64,000 nucleotides of DNA, from NCBI GenBank assembly GCA_016721565.1, contig JADKHW010000053.1:62001-126000 (forward strand), in the 5' to 3' direction. How positions within the stretch are numbered: position 1 is the first letter of the stretch; every line of letters starts with the position of its first letter. Of the stretch, positions 11,311 through 20,983 are shown one piece after another. The stretch is from a bacterium. GTDB taxonomy: Bacteria; Electryoneota; RPQS01. Made by a program: the position numbers and the translations under genes. The notes beneath the pieces were generated by a model. The model was not told the origin of the DNA and made no database searches. It saw only the letters and a program-made list of their open reading frames with translations.

Positions 11311-12921
11311 ATGCGCATCACCAACCAACAAAACCACACCAAGCTCACCAACACAAAAACCCAATCCGCATTCAATCTCTTGAAGCGGGCAGGGTTCGCG
11401 CTTTTGTTGTTGGTGCTGAGCCACGCTAACGCCCAAGAGGTTCTCTGGCAACGCGATGGGGATTTAGAGACATCGCGGTTTGGTTCTGGCATATATCCTA
11501 TGGGGGACCAGAACGATGATGGGTTTATGGACTGGGCCGTTTACAACAGCGACGCGAACGGTGCGTCTTCGCCTTGGCTTAAGGGATTAGATTTCTTCTA
11601 TGGCGGCAATCCGCCCAGTCAAGAACCGTATTTGCGTGTTCGGGGCTTTGTGAGCAGTACCTTCGTGCATTGGCGCGATCACGATTTTGGTGATTTCAAC
11701 GGAGACGGTTACACGGATTGGGTCATCACGTTCAATCCCGGTGCGCCTGTACCTGCGGACTCTATGTATTTCTATTTTTACAGCGGCGGCCCGAACGCGG
11801 ACACGATTCCCGAACTGATCTGGGGCATAGACGGCTTTGACATCTTCGTGAACTCCAGCACTTTAAATGTTATTGGGGATCACAACGGCGACGGCAAGGA
11901 TGATTTTTACTACTATGACCCGTCTCCTTTCGATCTGGTGTATATCTACTTTGGGGACGCAAGCTGGAACTTTGAGGTTAATCTAATCAATCAAGGAGAA
12001 CCAGTAGGTAGCAGTGAAAGCATGCCATCACCCAGCTTGCATGGCGACATTAACGGGGATGGGTTCCATGATTATCCGACCGTGGATGCGAGCTTCACAA
12101 AGTATTATTGGGGGGGGGGGAGCCGGATACGATTCCAGATTTCATGTTCGCGTATGGCGTGGGCAGTCAACATACCACGTTATCCGTGGACTTAAACAGT
12201 GATGGCTTTGATGATATGATTAATGATGTAGCAACCCAAGGCGTTCATGTTTTTCTCGGCGGTGAAGAACCTTTCCAGCACGCCGGACGCTACCGTAGTG
12301 TACCAAACAGGCTCGGAACTTCATCGTGCTCAATCCGTTCAGTCTGCGGGCGACTTCAATGATGATGGCTATGAAGACCTTGTGATTACCAACTCGCTTA
12401 ATGGATTTGGAATCTTGGCTTTGTTTGCAGGCGGACATTACATCAGAACTTCGCCTGTTTGGTTGCTGGAAGGCACACCGAGGTGAGGATTTGCTCGCCT
12501 CTCCAGACGAGCAACGGGGGTTGGCGATATCAATGGAGATGGAATCGATGACATCGCTTTAGCGTGATGAGAACGGCGTTGACGGCAGTGGGCGAGTTTT
12601 AATTTTGTCGGGTGATACAACCTTGATGGTGCCGATTGGCTTCGAAAACCAGAAACACCTACAGACTTTTCTCTCTCTGCCTTCCCCAACCCCTTCAACT
12701 CCACAACAACCTTGCGCCTGAACCTACCCATCGGCACGCGCAACGTAAAGCTAACCGTAACCAACGTCCTCGGCCAAACAGTTGAGCAAAGAGAGATAGA
12801 AGTCCTCGCCCCAAGAGTAGATATCCAACTTTCACTCGACAACCACCCCTCCGGCATCTATTTCGCCCAAGCTCAAGCCCTAAACAAAACTCAAATCACG
12901 AAGCTCGTTCTACTAAAATAG
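11311..12921 (+). pseudogene. Secreted FG-GAP/integrin-like repeat protein with T9SS sorting domain, frameshifted
   Basis: A secreted surface protein whose start at 11311 gives a long signal peptide containing FNLLKRAGFALLLL, shared with other loci here. The body carries at least seven calcium-loop motifs of the FG-GAP type (DQNDDGFMD, DFNGDGYTD, DHNGDGKDD, DINGDGFHD, DLNSDGFDD, DFNDDGYED, DINGDGIDD), so a beta-propeller is expected. The C-terminus FPNPFNSTTTLRL to KLVLLK is a T9SS sorting domain. The frame is lost at an 11-base G run (12110-12120), near 12265, near 12485, at 12570 and near 12655. The codons between breaks look well kept. It is a paralogue of the wreck at 23305-24717. Its ligand is unknown. 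Confidence 0.8.
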
Positions 12922-12940
12922 CATCACGAAAATGTGCACA

Positions 12941-12975
12941 AAAAAGCCCCGCGAAAATTCGCGGGGCTTTCTTAT
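12941..12975. terminator. Bidirectional terminator between convergent genes
   Basis: Stem agccccgcgaa / ttcgcggggct with A-rich and T-rich flanks on both sides, lying between the rightward FG-GAP gene and the leftward yceI-like gene. Confidence 0.85.
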
Positions 12976-12990
12976 TTCCAATCCGACAAC

Positions 12991-13035
12991 CTAAAGCGCA
13001 AGCGTCAGCGCAATGGGTCCAGCGTCACGCTGGGG
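12991..13035 (-). repeat. R3 element abutting the YceI stop codon
   Basis: Read leftward, the stop codon is followed at once by a hairpin ccagcgtgacgctgg, then accca and the constant block TTGCGCTGACGC. The same arrangement follows three other stop codons in the window (30892, 33907, 53258). Confidence 0.8.
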
Positions 13036-13626
13036 TTATTTGGCGGGGCGATTCAATTCGAGTTCAACCACAATCTTCACGTCGTCACCTGCAACAACAC
13101 CACCGCCATCAAGGCTCTTGCTCCAGCTCACGCCGAAATCTTGACGGTTAATCGTCGTAGATGCCGTTCCGCCAACTGCAATCGCGCCCCATGGGGTCGC
13201 AATCTCTGCACCGAAACCTTCGACATCAAAGGTCACTTCTTTCGTGACGCCGCGAATTGTCAAGTCACCCGTCAGCGTGGCCATACCCGGAGCGATTTGC
13301 TTGGCGCTCTTCGAGACAAAAGTCATCGTCGGAAATTTTTCCGCATCAAAAAAGTCCGCGCTCTTCAAATGCGCGTCACGCTTTTCAGCATCCGTGTTGA
13401 CCGAAGCAATTTGCACAGTGAAACTCGTCTTCAAAGTCGAAAGATCTTTGGCATCAAAACTCGCCGTACCATCAAAATCCTTGAACTGGCCATGCACGGT
13501 CGAAACCATCAAATGCTTCACGCTGAAATTCATGGACGAGTGTGCCTTATCCAAATTCCATTCCGCAGCCATCGCAGTTGATCCTGCAACAATCAAAGCC
13601 AACGCAATTAGTCGAAGTGTCTTCAT
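13036..13626 (-). CDS. YceI family periplasmic protein
   Basis: A 196-residue exported protein of the YceI family, a lipocalin-like beta-barrel that binds isoprenoid-type lipids in known members. It has a cleavable signal (MKTLRLIALALIVAGSTAMA) and the typical start WNLDKAHSSMNFSVKHLMVSTVHGQF, split here as WNLDKAHSSMNFSVKH plus LMVSTVHGQF, followed by LTGDLTIRGVTKEVTF and INRQDFGVSW near the end. It lies 57 bases after the stop of a MarR regulator on the same strand, so the two probably form an operon. The physiological ligand is unknown. Confidence 0.93.
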   Translation of the reverse strand: MKTLRLIALALIVAGSTAMAAEWNLDKAHSSMNFSVKHLMVSTVHGQFKDFDGTASFDAKDLSTLKTSFTVQIASVNTDAEKRDAHLKSADFFDAEKFPTMTFVSKSAKQIAPGMATLTGDLTIRGVTKEVTFDVEGFGAEIATPWGAIAVGGTASTTINRQDFGVSWSKSLDGGGVVAGDDVKIVVELELNRPAK

Positions 13627-13683
13627 CGTAGAAAACTCCCTTTTCTTTTCATTTTCGGATCTATCGTCTATGCAAACAAAATT

Positions 13684-14145
13684 CTATGAATTGGCATCTT
13701 GACATCTGTAGCCGACTTGCTTCAGATATTCCGCCATTTTGTCAATCTCAAACGGTGATAAAACCACCAAAGCATCGGTGATTACCGGCACAATTTCCGG
13801 GAAAACTTTTCTGATAAAAGCATCTCCCGCTTTTGTCAATCGCACCCACACAAATCGTCGGTCTTCTTTGCTGCGCTCGCGCTCGATTAGTCCGCGCTTT
13901 TCGAGATTATCAACCACTAAAGTGATGTTTCCGCTGCTCTTAAGAAGCTTTTGGCCCAGATCATTTTGGTGCAATTCTCCTAAATGGAGCAGAGCTTCCA
14001 AAACGCCAAATTGGCTGACTGTTAAGTTGTGTGGAGACAATGCTTTAGTGACTCGGCTTGTGACCGAGTCTGCCGCGCGCATCAATTTGATGTACGCATC
14101 CAGCGCACGTATTTCTGACGCATTGCCTTGATGTTTGGTTCCCAT
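13684..14145 (-). CDS. MarR family transcriptional regulator
   Basis: A winged-helix dimeric regulator of about 153 residues. The recognition region reads LTVSQFGVLEALLHLGELHQ and the wing LEKRGLIERERSKEDRRFVWV, both typical for MarR. ATG at 14145 is used; a GTG two codons upstream at 14151 overlaps the AGGTG ribosome site and is less likely. It precedes the YceI gene and may repress that operon in response to a small ligand. Regulation is inferred from gene order only. Confidence 0.9.
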   Translation of the reverse strand: MGTKHQGNASEIRALDAYIKLMRAADSVTSRVTKALSPHNLTVSQFGVLEALLHLGELHQNDLGQKLLKSSGNITLVVDNLEKRGLIERERSKEDRRFVWVRLTKAGDAFIRKVFPEIVPVITDALVVLSPFEIDKMAEYLKQVGYRCQDANS

Positions 14146-14333
14146 ATTCACCTATGTTAAATTGCTTAAGACTAAATTAATAAGTTTTATCTAATTTGCA
14201 AGTGCGTCATATAAAATTAAAAAATAAAGGGATAGAAGAATCTATCCCTTTGATGTCAAACGATGTGGATCAACACTATTCAAGAAAATCGAGGAGGAAC
14301 TCCTCTCGCCTCTAAAATTAATTTAATATCGGC

Positions 14334-15411
14334 CTATTGAGTGATAATGTCTCCTGAGATTTCGCTGAGTTTCGTCAGGCCACACAAGGCCATCGCGATT
14401 TTCAAGTCTTTTTCAAGTAAATTCAAGCACTTAGAAACTCCGGTTGCGCCCCGGCGGCAAGTCCCCAAATGTAAGGCCGTCCGATCATGACGGCAGTTGC
14501 GCCCAAAGCTAAAGCTTTTAGAACGTCGGTTCCTCGTCTGATTCCTCCATCGACCAAAACCGGCATTCGGCGGTCAACTTGTTTGACGATTTTGGCTAAG
14601 ACGTCAATTGTGGCGGGAACGGTGTCGAGATTTCTGCCGCCGTGATTGCTGACAATGATGGCTTGTGCTCCAGTGTGGACGGCTCTTTCGGCATCGGCGG
14701 GAGTCATGATTCCTTTTTAAGACGACGGGCAGCTTGGCGGTTTTGCAAATCCATTCGATGTCGTCCCACGAAAGTTTGGGATCACAGAGCGGATAGTAGA
14801 TGCCTTGCAGATCGGTTTCGTGTCCGGAGATTTGCAGTTCGGGCGGCAGACCCTCCAGCATGGCTCTCGTGAGTCCTTCGGGAAGATGAAAACCTGCGCG
14901 GGTTTCGCGGAAGCGGTTGCCGAGCACGGGTGTATCTACGGTGACGACGAGCGCGCGGACTCCGGCGGCCTCGATGCGTTCGATCAGACTCTTGGTGTAG
15001 TCGCGGTCGCGCTGCACATAGAGTTGATACCACAGTTTGGCTTCGGGTACGTCGCGCGCGATGACTTCGATGGTGGCGTTGCTCATCGTGCTGACACAAT
15101 AGACGGCATTGCCGACCATCGCGCCGCGTGCGGTTTCGCGTTCTCCTACGGGATGAAATAGTTTGTGATAGGCTATAGGCGCAAGTAAGATGGGGTGGGG
15201 TAGGTTTTTCACCGAGCAGGTTCAGGCTGATGTCCAGTTGGGACACGTCGCGCAGGACGCTGGGTGACAGTTGAATGCGGTCGTACGCATCCGCATTCCA
15301 CTGCTTGGTAAGTTCGTCTCCGGCCGCGCTGTCCAAGTATTCCCACGCCATGGTAGGGAGCTTGGCCTTTGCGGCGGCTTCAAAGTCGGTCAATCTTAGG
15401 ATGTTGTTCAT
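14334..15411 (-). pseudogene. FMN-dependent 2-hydroxyacid dehydrogenase/lactate oxidase family, three frameshifts
   Basis: A flavin enzyme that oxidises L-2-hydroxyacids such as lactate or glycolate. The start MNNILRLTDFEAAAK at 15411 and the conserved SAAGDELT, LPVVLK, SNHGGRNLD and GGIRRGTDVLKALALGA blocks identify the family; the His of SNHGGR is the catalytic base. The frame breaks near 15210 (one extra base in a five-A run before LPHPILLAP), near 14718 (again a five-A run after VVLK, before GIMTPADAE) and near 14440 before the C-terminal helix LLEKDLKIAMALCG; the last frame stops at 14334. Removing one base at each point restores a full-length protein, so homopolymer miscalls are as likely as decay. 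Confidence 0.85.
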
Positions 15412-15429
15412 GACACCTAAGATAATAAT

Positions 15430-15700
15430 TTGTAAAAGAAAATGCAGGCTCGGTCCCCTGTCGGGGTACCTGCTGTGGGGGTAGTTACACCCTGTAGTCC
15501 CCGCGGTTAGGCCGGGGATGTTTTGGAGTTCGTCCGTTGGTGAGGATCTGTTTTCCTTGTAGGTACACAAGATATAGTTCTCGGGACGATAGTATATTGC
15601 TTAGTCGTCTCCACCGCTCCTTAACCGCCTACTACCGCAGGAGGAATGAACTTACCCGGCTAGCACGGGTGAGTCAGGTTGAGCTTTGATTGGTTAGCTG
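15430..15700. other. Structured intergenic region of unknown nature
   Basis: About 270 bases without a credible gene but rich in short stems: a nested hairpin at 15444-15473 (gcagg / cctgc around cccctgtcgggg), ccccgcggttaggccgggg near 15500, and acccggctagcacgggt near 15652. It lies just upstream of the leftward hydroxyacid dehydrogenase gene and could be its leader, an RNA gene on either strand, or decayed repeat DNA. I could not match it to tmRNA, RNase P RNA, SRP RNA or a riboswitch by eye. The rest of the gap up to 15945 holds an R4-like hairpin at 15861-15893. Confidence 0.35.
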
Positions 15701-15860
15701 GGTACAATATACAATAATTTGAACGTCTGGGCAAGTGTTATTTTCATTTTATTGAACTTAGTAAACATTTGTTCAAATTGAGATAGGGGAAAAAGTTGGG
15801 AGTTGGGAGGCGGGATTGCCTCTCTTTGCTATATAGTGACCCATTTCGGCGACCGACAGC

Positions 15861-15893
15861 GGAATGGAAGGCAGACCAAGGTCTGCCATTACG
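15861..15893. repeat. R4-like hairpin (cagaccaaggtctg)
   Basis: Palindrome ggcagaccaaggtctgcc flanked by aatgg and cattac. Related hairpins with the GGTCT/AGACC core and ATTG/CAAT flanks occur at 52087-52113 and 59700-59727. Confidence 0.5.
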
Positions 15894-15945
15894 GATGCGG
15901 AAAAAAAACACTTGCGGAATTGCGGGGGTGGGTGTAGATTGTAAT

Positions 15946-17447
15946 ATGAAGTGTGGTTTTCTTCTCTCGCGAATTCTATCTGTATTCAATCTTTTGAAGC
16001 GGGTGGGGTTCGCGGTTTTATTATTGGGGGAAACTGTTTTGGTGCAAGCACAGCCGCCGGACACGCTGTGGACTCGGCTCATTGCGTCTGCTGGTGATCC
16101 TTTTAAGATTACTATTGTGAGCGATGAAGGCTATATCATTGCATCGAAAGATTACATTGAAAATGATGCAACCTTGACAAAGGTAACACCATTAGGGGAT
16201 ATTGAGTGGCAGCGAACCTACGTTGTTGACAATAGAAGCACTGTTTTTAATGTTCAGGAACTTCCTTCAGGAGGATTCATCGCAGTTGACGACTCTTTGG
16301 TTTTCCACATCACTTTGATTTTTCAACATACTGCCTGTATGTCGATGATAACGGGGATACCAACTGGACTCGAGAAGTCAACATGGACACACTCAACGAT
16401 GAACTCAGAGCGTCTATTGCGCTCGAGGATGGGATATTGTGTGTTGGCATGGCCGGACCATCGGTACTGGCAATCTCGAGGGGGACATCTTAATTCTTAA
16501 GATGTCATATACAGGAGACACGCTCTGGAGTAGGCGATATGGCACGGGGTTTCCCGATGCTGCGAATGACATCATACAAGTTGCAGAGGATCGTTTTCTT
16601 GTAGCCGGTACGGCGGGTGATCCGGATGCACTAGGGCAGTATCCGATAAATGCGTTTGCTCTCATGATTAATGATTCTGGAGATTCTCTTTGGATGAGAA
16701 CATACGGCAACAACTATTTTGTTAGTTGCTATGATATAGAACAGGATGGAGCGTCCGGTTTCTTTCTTGACAGGGAGCACAAGAACAAGCGGCATGCTCC
16801 CTAATGTGTCTGTTCTCCATTGTGATTCGCTGGGTTCAATAATTTGGCAAAAGCAATATGGCGATGAAAGTCTCAAGTCGGCAACAACTTGAAGGTGAGA
16901 CCTGAAGGAGGTGTCGTAGTATTTGGAGCACAAGGTGTTACCGATTCTACAGGAGTTAGATTGCTTGTGATAAGACTTGATGGTGAAGGCGATTCGCTTT
17001 GGTCGGCTGTTTACTCTGGCCCTTGGGGCGGATCAACTCATAATTTTGGCTTCGGCGGTGAACTGCTCCCCGACGATAGCTACGTGATGCTCGGATATCA
17101 GACTCCTCCGTCTCAAGACCAAATAGGGACGTTCCTGCTTCGGACATATCCGGAAGGCATAAACGCCACATACTTGGCAGTCATTACCGAAGTCATTTTT
17201 CTTATCGACGTTTCCAAACCCGTTCAACAGCACGCTTTCGATTTCGTTGGATGTGCCTTTGCATCGGGATGTGACACTTTCGCTTTATGATTTGTTGGGG
17301 CGAGAGGTGGATGTGGTTTATCGGGGGAGACTCTCGTCATCTACTATTTCTTATGTTGCGCCTACGGCGATGGCGAGTGGGGTTTATTTTTTGCGGGGGG
17401 TGAGTGGGGAGCGATCTGTTTTGAAGAAAGTTGTTTTGTTGAAATAG
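15946..17447 (+). pseudogene. Secreted beta-propeller-like protein with T9SS sorting domain, frameshifted
   Basis: The start at 15946 gives the signal segment RILSVFNLLKRVGFAVLLLG, nearly identical in DNA to that of the gene at 61083. The body has repeats of the type TGDTLWSRRYGTGFPDAAND and GDSLWMRTYGNN, seen in FCB surface proteins predicted to fold as propellers. The C-terminus VTLSLYDLLGREVDVVYRG to KKVVLLK is a T9SS sorting domain. The frame is lost near 16310, 16430, 16780, 16880 and 17160-17240. Function beyond secretion is unknown. Confidence 0.7.
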
Positions 17448-17455
17448 GAAATGGA

Positions 17456-17665
17456 TAGCCCCCCTTAATCCCCCCAAATCTGCGGCAGATTTGGGGGGAA
17501 ATCTGAGGGGTCCTTCACTTTGTTCAGGATGACGACTTGTTTTGCATTGTGAATTGCGCTTGGGACTTGCGTGGTGCCTGGCGCGATCCTTCCGAGGATG
17601 ACAAGGGACTTGGAATAGTAGAGTACGCTTGGGGGGGGCGGCACGCCTGCCGCCCCTACGATTCT
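17456..17665 (-). repeat. Cluster of dispersed R1/R2 repeats, leftward
   Basis: Contains a G/C-rich hairpin (cccccaaatctgcggcagatttggggg), written here as ccccaaatctg / cagatttgggg, an R2 copy (gtccttcactttgttcagga, reading leftward as tcatcctgaa...) and an R1 copy with stem ggcggcacgcctgccgcc followed by cctac, that is TGTAG/CGTAG on the other strand. The rest of the gap up to 17862 shows no gene. Confidence 0.75.
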
Positions 17666-17862
17666 GTCGGCATGGAATGTTTCAATAAGTGTGATTGCAA
17701 AGAAAGGGTCTTCATCCTGACTTATCGTGAAGATGAATTCGGGGAAAGGAGAAAAAGCAATTCACTGTGCGTATAGACATTAGCTGTGCTTAAATCAACG
17801 AGATTTACGTCAACCCGCCTTAATCTGATCCTGAATGCGTGTGAATAAACTTGGGAAGCGAT

Positions 17863-19262
17863 ATGAATAAATTTATCTTGTTTTGGTTGTGTATTTTGCC
17901 GGTCGTTGCGCGTGCGCAGGCCGTGATTGAGTGGACTCAGGATACTCGCGGGGTCTCGATTGCGGTGGATGCGCAACATAACGTATTCACAGTGGACTTT
18001 GAACAAGGTCCGGGCACGGATATCACGTTGGTGAAACGTGATCCAGCAGGGAACCAGTTGTGGATTGCCAGTTTCGATCAGACCGACAATACGAAATGGG
18101 AGAAAAGCGACCTGGGTAACCACGGACAGTCAAGGTAATGCGATTGTCCGGGGTCGGTGATGTCAGGGTTTTCGAACCCGGTTAATGCAGCGAGCATTTT
18201 GATGAAATTTTCTCCGGCGGGAACCTTGCTTTGGCGTCGAGTTTATGAGAACTCATTTGACGGTTCTTATACTCGTAAGTGTTTGGTTGACGAACAAGAC
18301 GCAATCTATGTTCTGGGGATGGGTCCTGGTCCTTCTAACTTTGCCACCAAAGTGAAGAAGTTCACAGCGGATGGTGACTCGTTTGGAGTTACTTTGATCA
18401 GGCGGGGATTGGCGCGCCGATCAATTTCAAGTTTACTCCCGATGGCGGTATTTTGGTTGTTGGGCGAGCGGTTTTTGGCAGTGTCGATGGCTTTGCGAAG
18501 ATCAGCAGAGACGGAAGTCCCCTGTGGAGTTTGCCCGGTCAGATGAGCGAGACTGTCGGAGATGCTGCGGGAGATTCGCTTGGAAACACGTATGTTGTGC
18601 ACGGCGAGTATGTGTTTAATGGCGGCACGGTTCTGAAGAAGCTTAACAGCGCGGGCACGCAAATCTGGTCGCACGTCTATACGTTTAAGGGAAACCGCGT
18701 AGAAGTTGGGACGGATGGACAACCTGTGATGTCAGGTTATCCGATGGCAGGATTTGGCGCGGCATTCATCAAGACAGATTCCAGCGGGACTGCGCTTTGG
18801 ACTAACTTGGATGCAGATGGTCCCCTTGCTCTCCTGCTTCATGCACAATTGCTGATGGACAACGCTAACAACGCCTATCTGGCGGCGGGAACGCTGCAAG
18901 AAATGGCGGTATGCAAAGTCAGCGCAGATGGAACATCGGCCTGGACAATTACAACTCCGGGAAGCTATGCCAACGCAATCGCACTCCGGAACCGATAACA
19001 GCGTGTACGTGGTTGGTGGTCAGACGGCAAAGATCAGACAGGACGTTGCTGCACCAGTGTTGATGTATGTTTATCAAAGAGAACTGCCAGTCATACCTGC
19101 GTTGGGATCCAATCGCAGGGCGCGGCTGAGTACAATATCTTTCATACGGCGAGTCTTGCAGAGCCATGGGAGCTGGCCGGCACAACGACACAAACGGTAT
19201 GGCCAACTGGATGCGAAATTTTCAACAAGAGTTTCTTCCATGTGACGGCAGTGACACAGTAA
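17863..19262 (+). pseudogene. Secreted PQQ/SBBP-like propeller protein, frameshifted
   Basis: The start at 17863 (MNKFILFWLCILPVVARAQA) is a signal peptide. The body has repeated strands such as TLVKRDPAGNQLWIASF, ILMKFSPAGTLLWRRVYENS, FAKISRDGSPLWSLPG and FIKTDSSGTALWTNL, the pattern of SBBP or PQQ-like beta-propellers. Breaks occur near 18130, 18385, 18990 and 19090. The last frame reads GAAEYNIFHTASLAEPW to FFHVTAVTQ and stops at 19262, a fibronectin-like ending without a T9SS tail. No specific role can be assigned. Confidence 0.65.
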
Positions 19263-19288
19263 GATTTACGCGCGGAGATTTTCTCATT

Positions 19289-19320
19289 GAAAACGGCGAC
19301 CGATTGGTCGCCGTTTTCTA
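19289..19320. terminator. Bidirectional terminator
   Basis: Stem gaaaacggcgacc / ggtcgccgttttc with a four-base loop, between the rightward propeller gene and the leftward response regulator. Confidence 0.9.
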
Positions 19321-19321
19321 T

Positions 19322-20755
19322 TTAAGTTTCTATCTCTTCTCTGATGCCGTATTTTTTCAATCGGTATCTTAGAGTTTCGCGGGTCATTCTTAGGAATCTG
19401 GCGGCGGCGCTGGCGTTGTTGTGGCAGTGACGCATGGCGATGCGGATTAACTGCTTCTCGACTTCCTCCATGTTGACGCCGTTTTGCGGGACGTCAATCT
19501 GAAATCCGTCGTTGGCATTCATCATCATCGCATCAATATCCTGCTCAGGCATCGAGGCCTTGCTGGGCGTGGGCGAGTCCTGCATCGGCAAGATGGCCAA
19601 ATCGGCAGACTGAATGTACGGGCCTGCTCCAATTAAGACGGCGCGCTCGATGGCGTTACGTAACTCACGAATGTTGCCCGGCCAATTGTAGCTAATCAAC
19701 AAGCGCTCGGCATCGGGGGCAATGCCTTTGATGCTCTTGCCGAACTCACGGTTGAACTTGTCGACGAAATGCTGGGCAATCGTGACGGTGTCGTGATTGC
19801 GTTCGCGCAAGGGCGGCAGATGAATTGAAAAGACGGCGAGACGATAATATAAATCGCGGCGGAATTTGCCCTGCTCAATTTGCTCCATCAACTGCGCGTT
19901 GGTGGCCGCAATCAAGCGGAATTTCATCTGCAAGGGCTGCGTGCCGCCGACTCTGCGGAAGGTGCGCTCTTCGATGACTTTCAACAATTTCACTTGCAGA
20001 TTGAGCGGCATCTCACCGATTTCGTCCAAGAAGAATGTACCGCCTGAAGCTACTTCAAACAAACCGCGTTTGCGCTGCTTGGCATCGGTGAACGCGCCCT
20101 TCTCGTAACCGAAGAGTTCCGCTTCCAATAATTGCTCAGGCATGGCCGCGCAGTTGACTTCGACGAAGGGTTTGTCCGCATTGGGAGACGCCAAGTGAAT
20201 CGCGTGCGCGACGAGTTCTTTTCCGGTTCCCGATTCACCTGTTAGCAAAACTGTTGCTGACGGCACTGCGGCAACTTTGCGGCCCGTGTCTTTGACTTGC
20301 TCCATCTGCTTGCAACTGCCGATTAAACGGTCGAAGCCGTAAACGGCTTTGCGTTCGTCGGAGACACGTTCGATTTCACGCGCAGTGGCGACGTTCGATA
20401 AGGCGCGATCGACGAGCAGCATGAGCTTTTCGAGATTCAGGGGTTTGCCAAGATAATCGAACGCGCCGTGCTTCAGAGCTTCGACGGCTTTTTCGGGCGT
20501 GGCCTGACCGCTGATAATCAAGACGGGATGTTGCGGAGAAATTTCGTGAATCTGTTGACAGAGTTCAACACCGTCAATCCCGCCGGGCAAACCGACGTCG
20601 AGGATGGACAGATCGGGTGCCATCGTGCGCATCTTTTCCAGACCGACGGTGGCATCTTCTGCCTCAATCACTTCGTAATCTTTGATTTCCGCGACTTGTC
20701 TGATGATCTCGCGAATGTCGCGATCGTCATCTACAACCAATAGTGTAGCCTGCAT
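19322..20755 (-). CDS. NtrC-family sigma-54 response regulator
   Basis: A 477-residue cytoplasmic activator with three parts: a receiver (about residues 1-120, phospho-acceptor Asp in SILDVGLPG, Lys in LGKPLN), an AAA+ sigma-54 activation domain (Walker A GESGTGKE, Walker B GGTFFLDEIGEM, arginine region FRRDLYYRLAVF) and a C-terminal Fis-type helix-turn-helix (NNASAAARFLRMTRETLRYRLKKYG). The sigma-54 contact loop reads GAFTDA instead of the usual GAFTGA. No histidine kinase is adjacent, so it is an orphan here. The gene is intact. Its targets are not evident from the window. Confidence 0.95.
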   Translation of the reverse strand: MQATLLVVDDDRDIREIIRQVAEIKDYEVIEAEDATVGLEKMRTMAPDLSILDVGLPGGIDGVELCQQIHEISPQHPVLIISGQATPEKAVEALKHGAFDYLGKPLNLEKLMLLVDRALSNVATAREIERVSDERKAVYGFDRLIGSCKQMEQVKDTGRKVAAVPSATVLLTGESGTGKELVAHAIHLASPNADKPFVEVNCAAMPEQLLEAELFGYEKGAFTDAKQRKRGLFEVASGGTFFLDEIGEMPLNLQVKLLKVIEERTFRRVGGTQPLQMKFRLIAATNAQLMEQIEQGKFRRDLYYRLAVFSIHLPPLRERNHDTVTIAQHFVDKFNREFGKSIKGIAPDAERLLISYNWPGNIRELRNAIERAVLIGAGPYIQSADLAILPMQDSPTPSKASMPEQDIDAMMMNANDGFQIDVPQNGVNMEEVEKQLIRIAMRHCHNNASAAARFLRMTRETLRYRLKKYGIREEIET

Positions 20756-20811
20756 ATCCCCGCCGGGTTTGTTGCATTGAACCAGTATTCGTTCATTTCA
20801 ACAGCAACAAA

Positions 20812-20890
20812 AGGGCCAGCCACTTGAAAAGTGGCCAACGTTGCGCTTCGCCCGCTTGTCAAGCGGGTATGTTGCGCTTCGCTGTAGCTT
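20812..20890 (+). repeat. R3 element, double hairpin form
   Basis: Two hairpins, gccacttgaaaagtggc and cccgcttgtcaagcggg, each followed by a few bases and TTGCGCTTCG; the second tail continues ctgtagctttgaaat, also found after the copy at 53186. It lies in the divergent gap between the response regulator and the beta-helix gene; the rest of that gap (20756-20983) shows no gene. Confidence 0.75.
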
Positions 20891-20983
20891 TGAAATTTCG
20901 ATGGGTAAATAAAGCTTGCTTTTCTTGTGGTTTGAGTATAGCTTTAAGTTAATATAAAGTATGCTCAAGAAGGCAGGCGTAAA

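Noticed and set aside
12934..13581. Rightward open frame of 215 codons opposite yceI
   Set aside because: It covers a terminator and an R3 repeat and runs antisense to a clear YceI protein.
15430..15700. tmRNA, RNase P RNA, SRP RNA or T-box leader
   Set aside because: None of the invariant blocks of these RNAs could be found on either strand.
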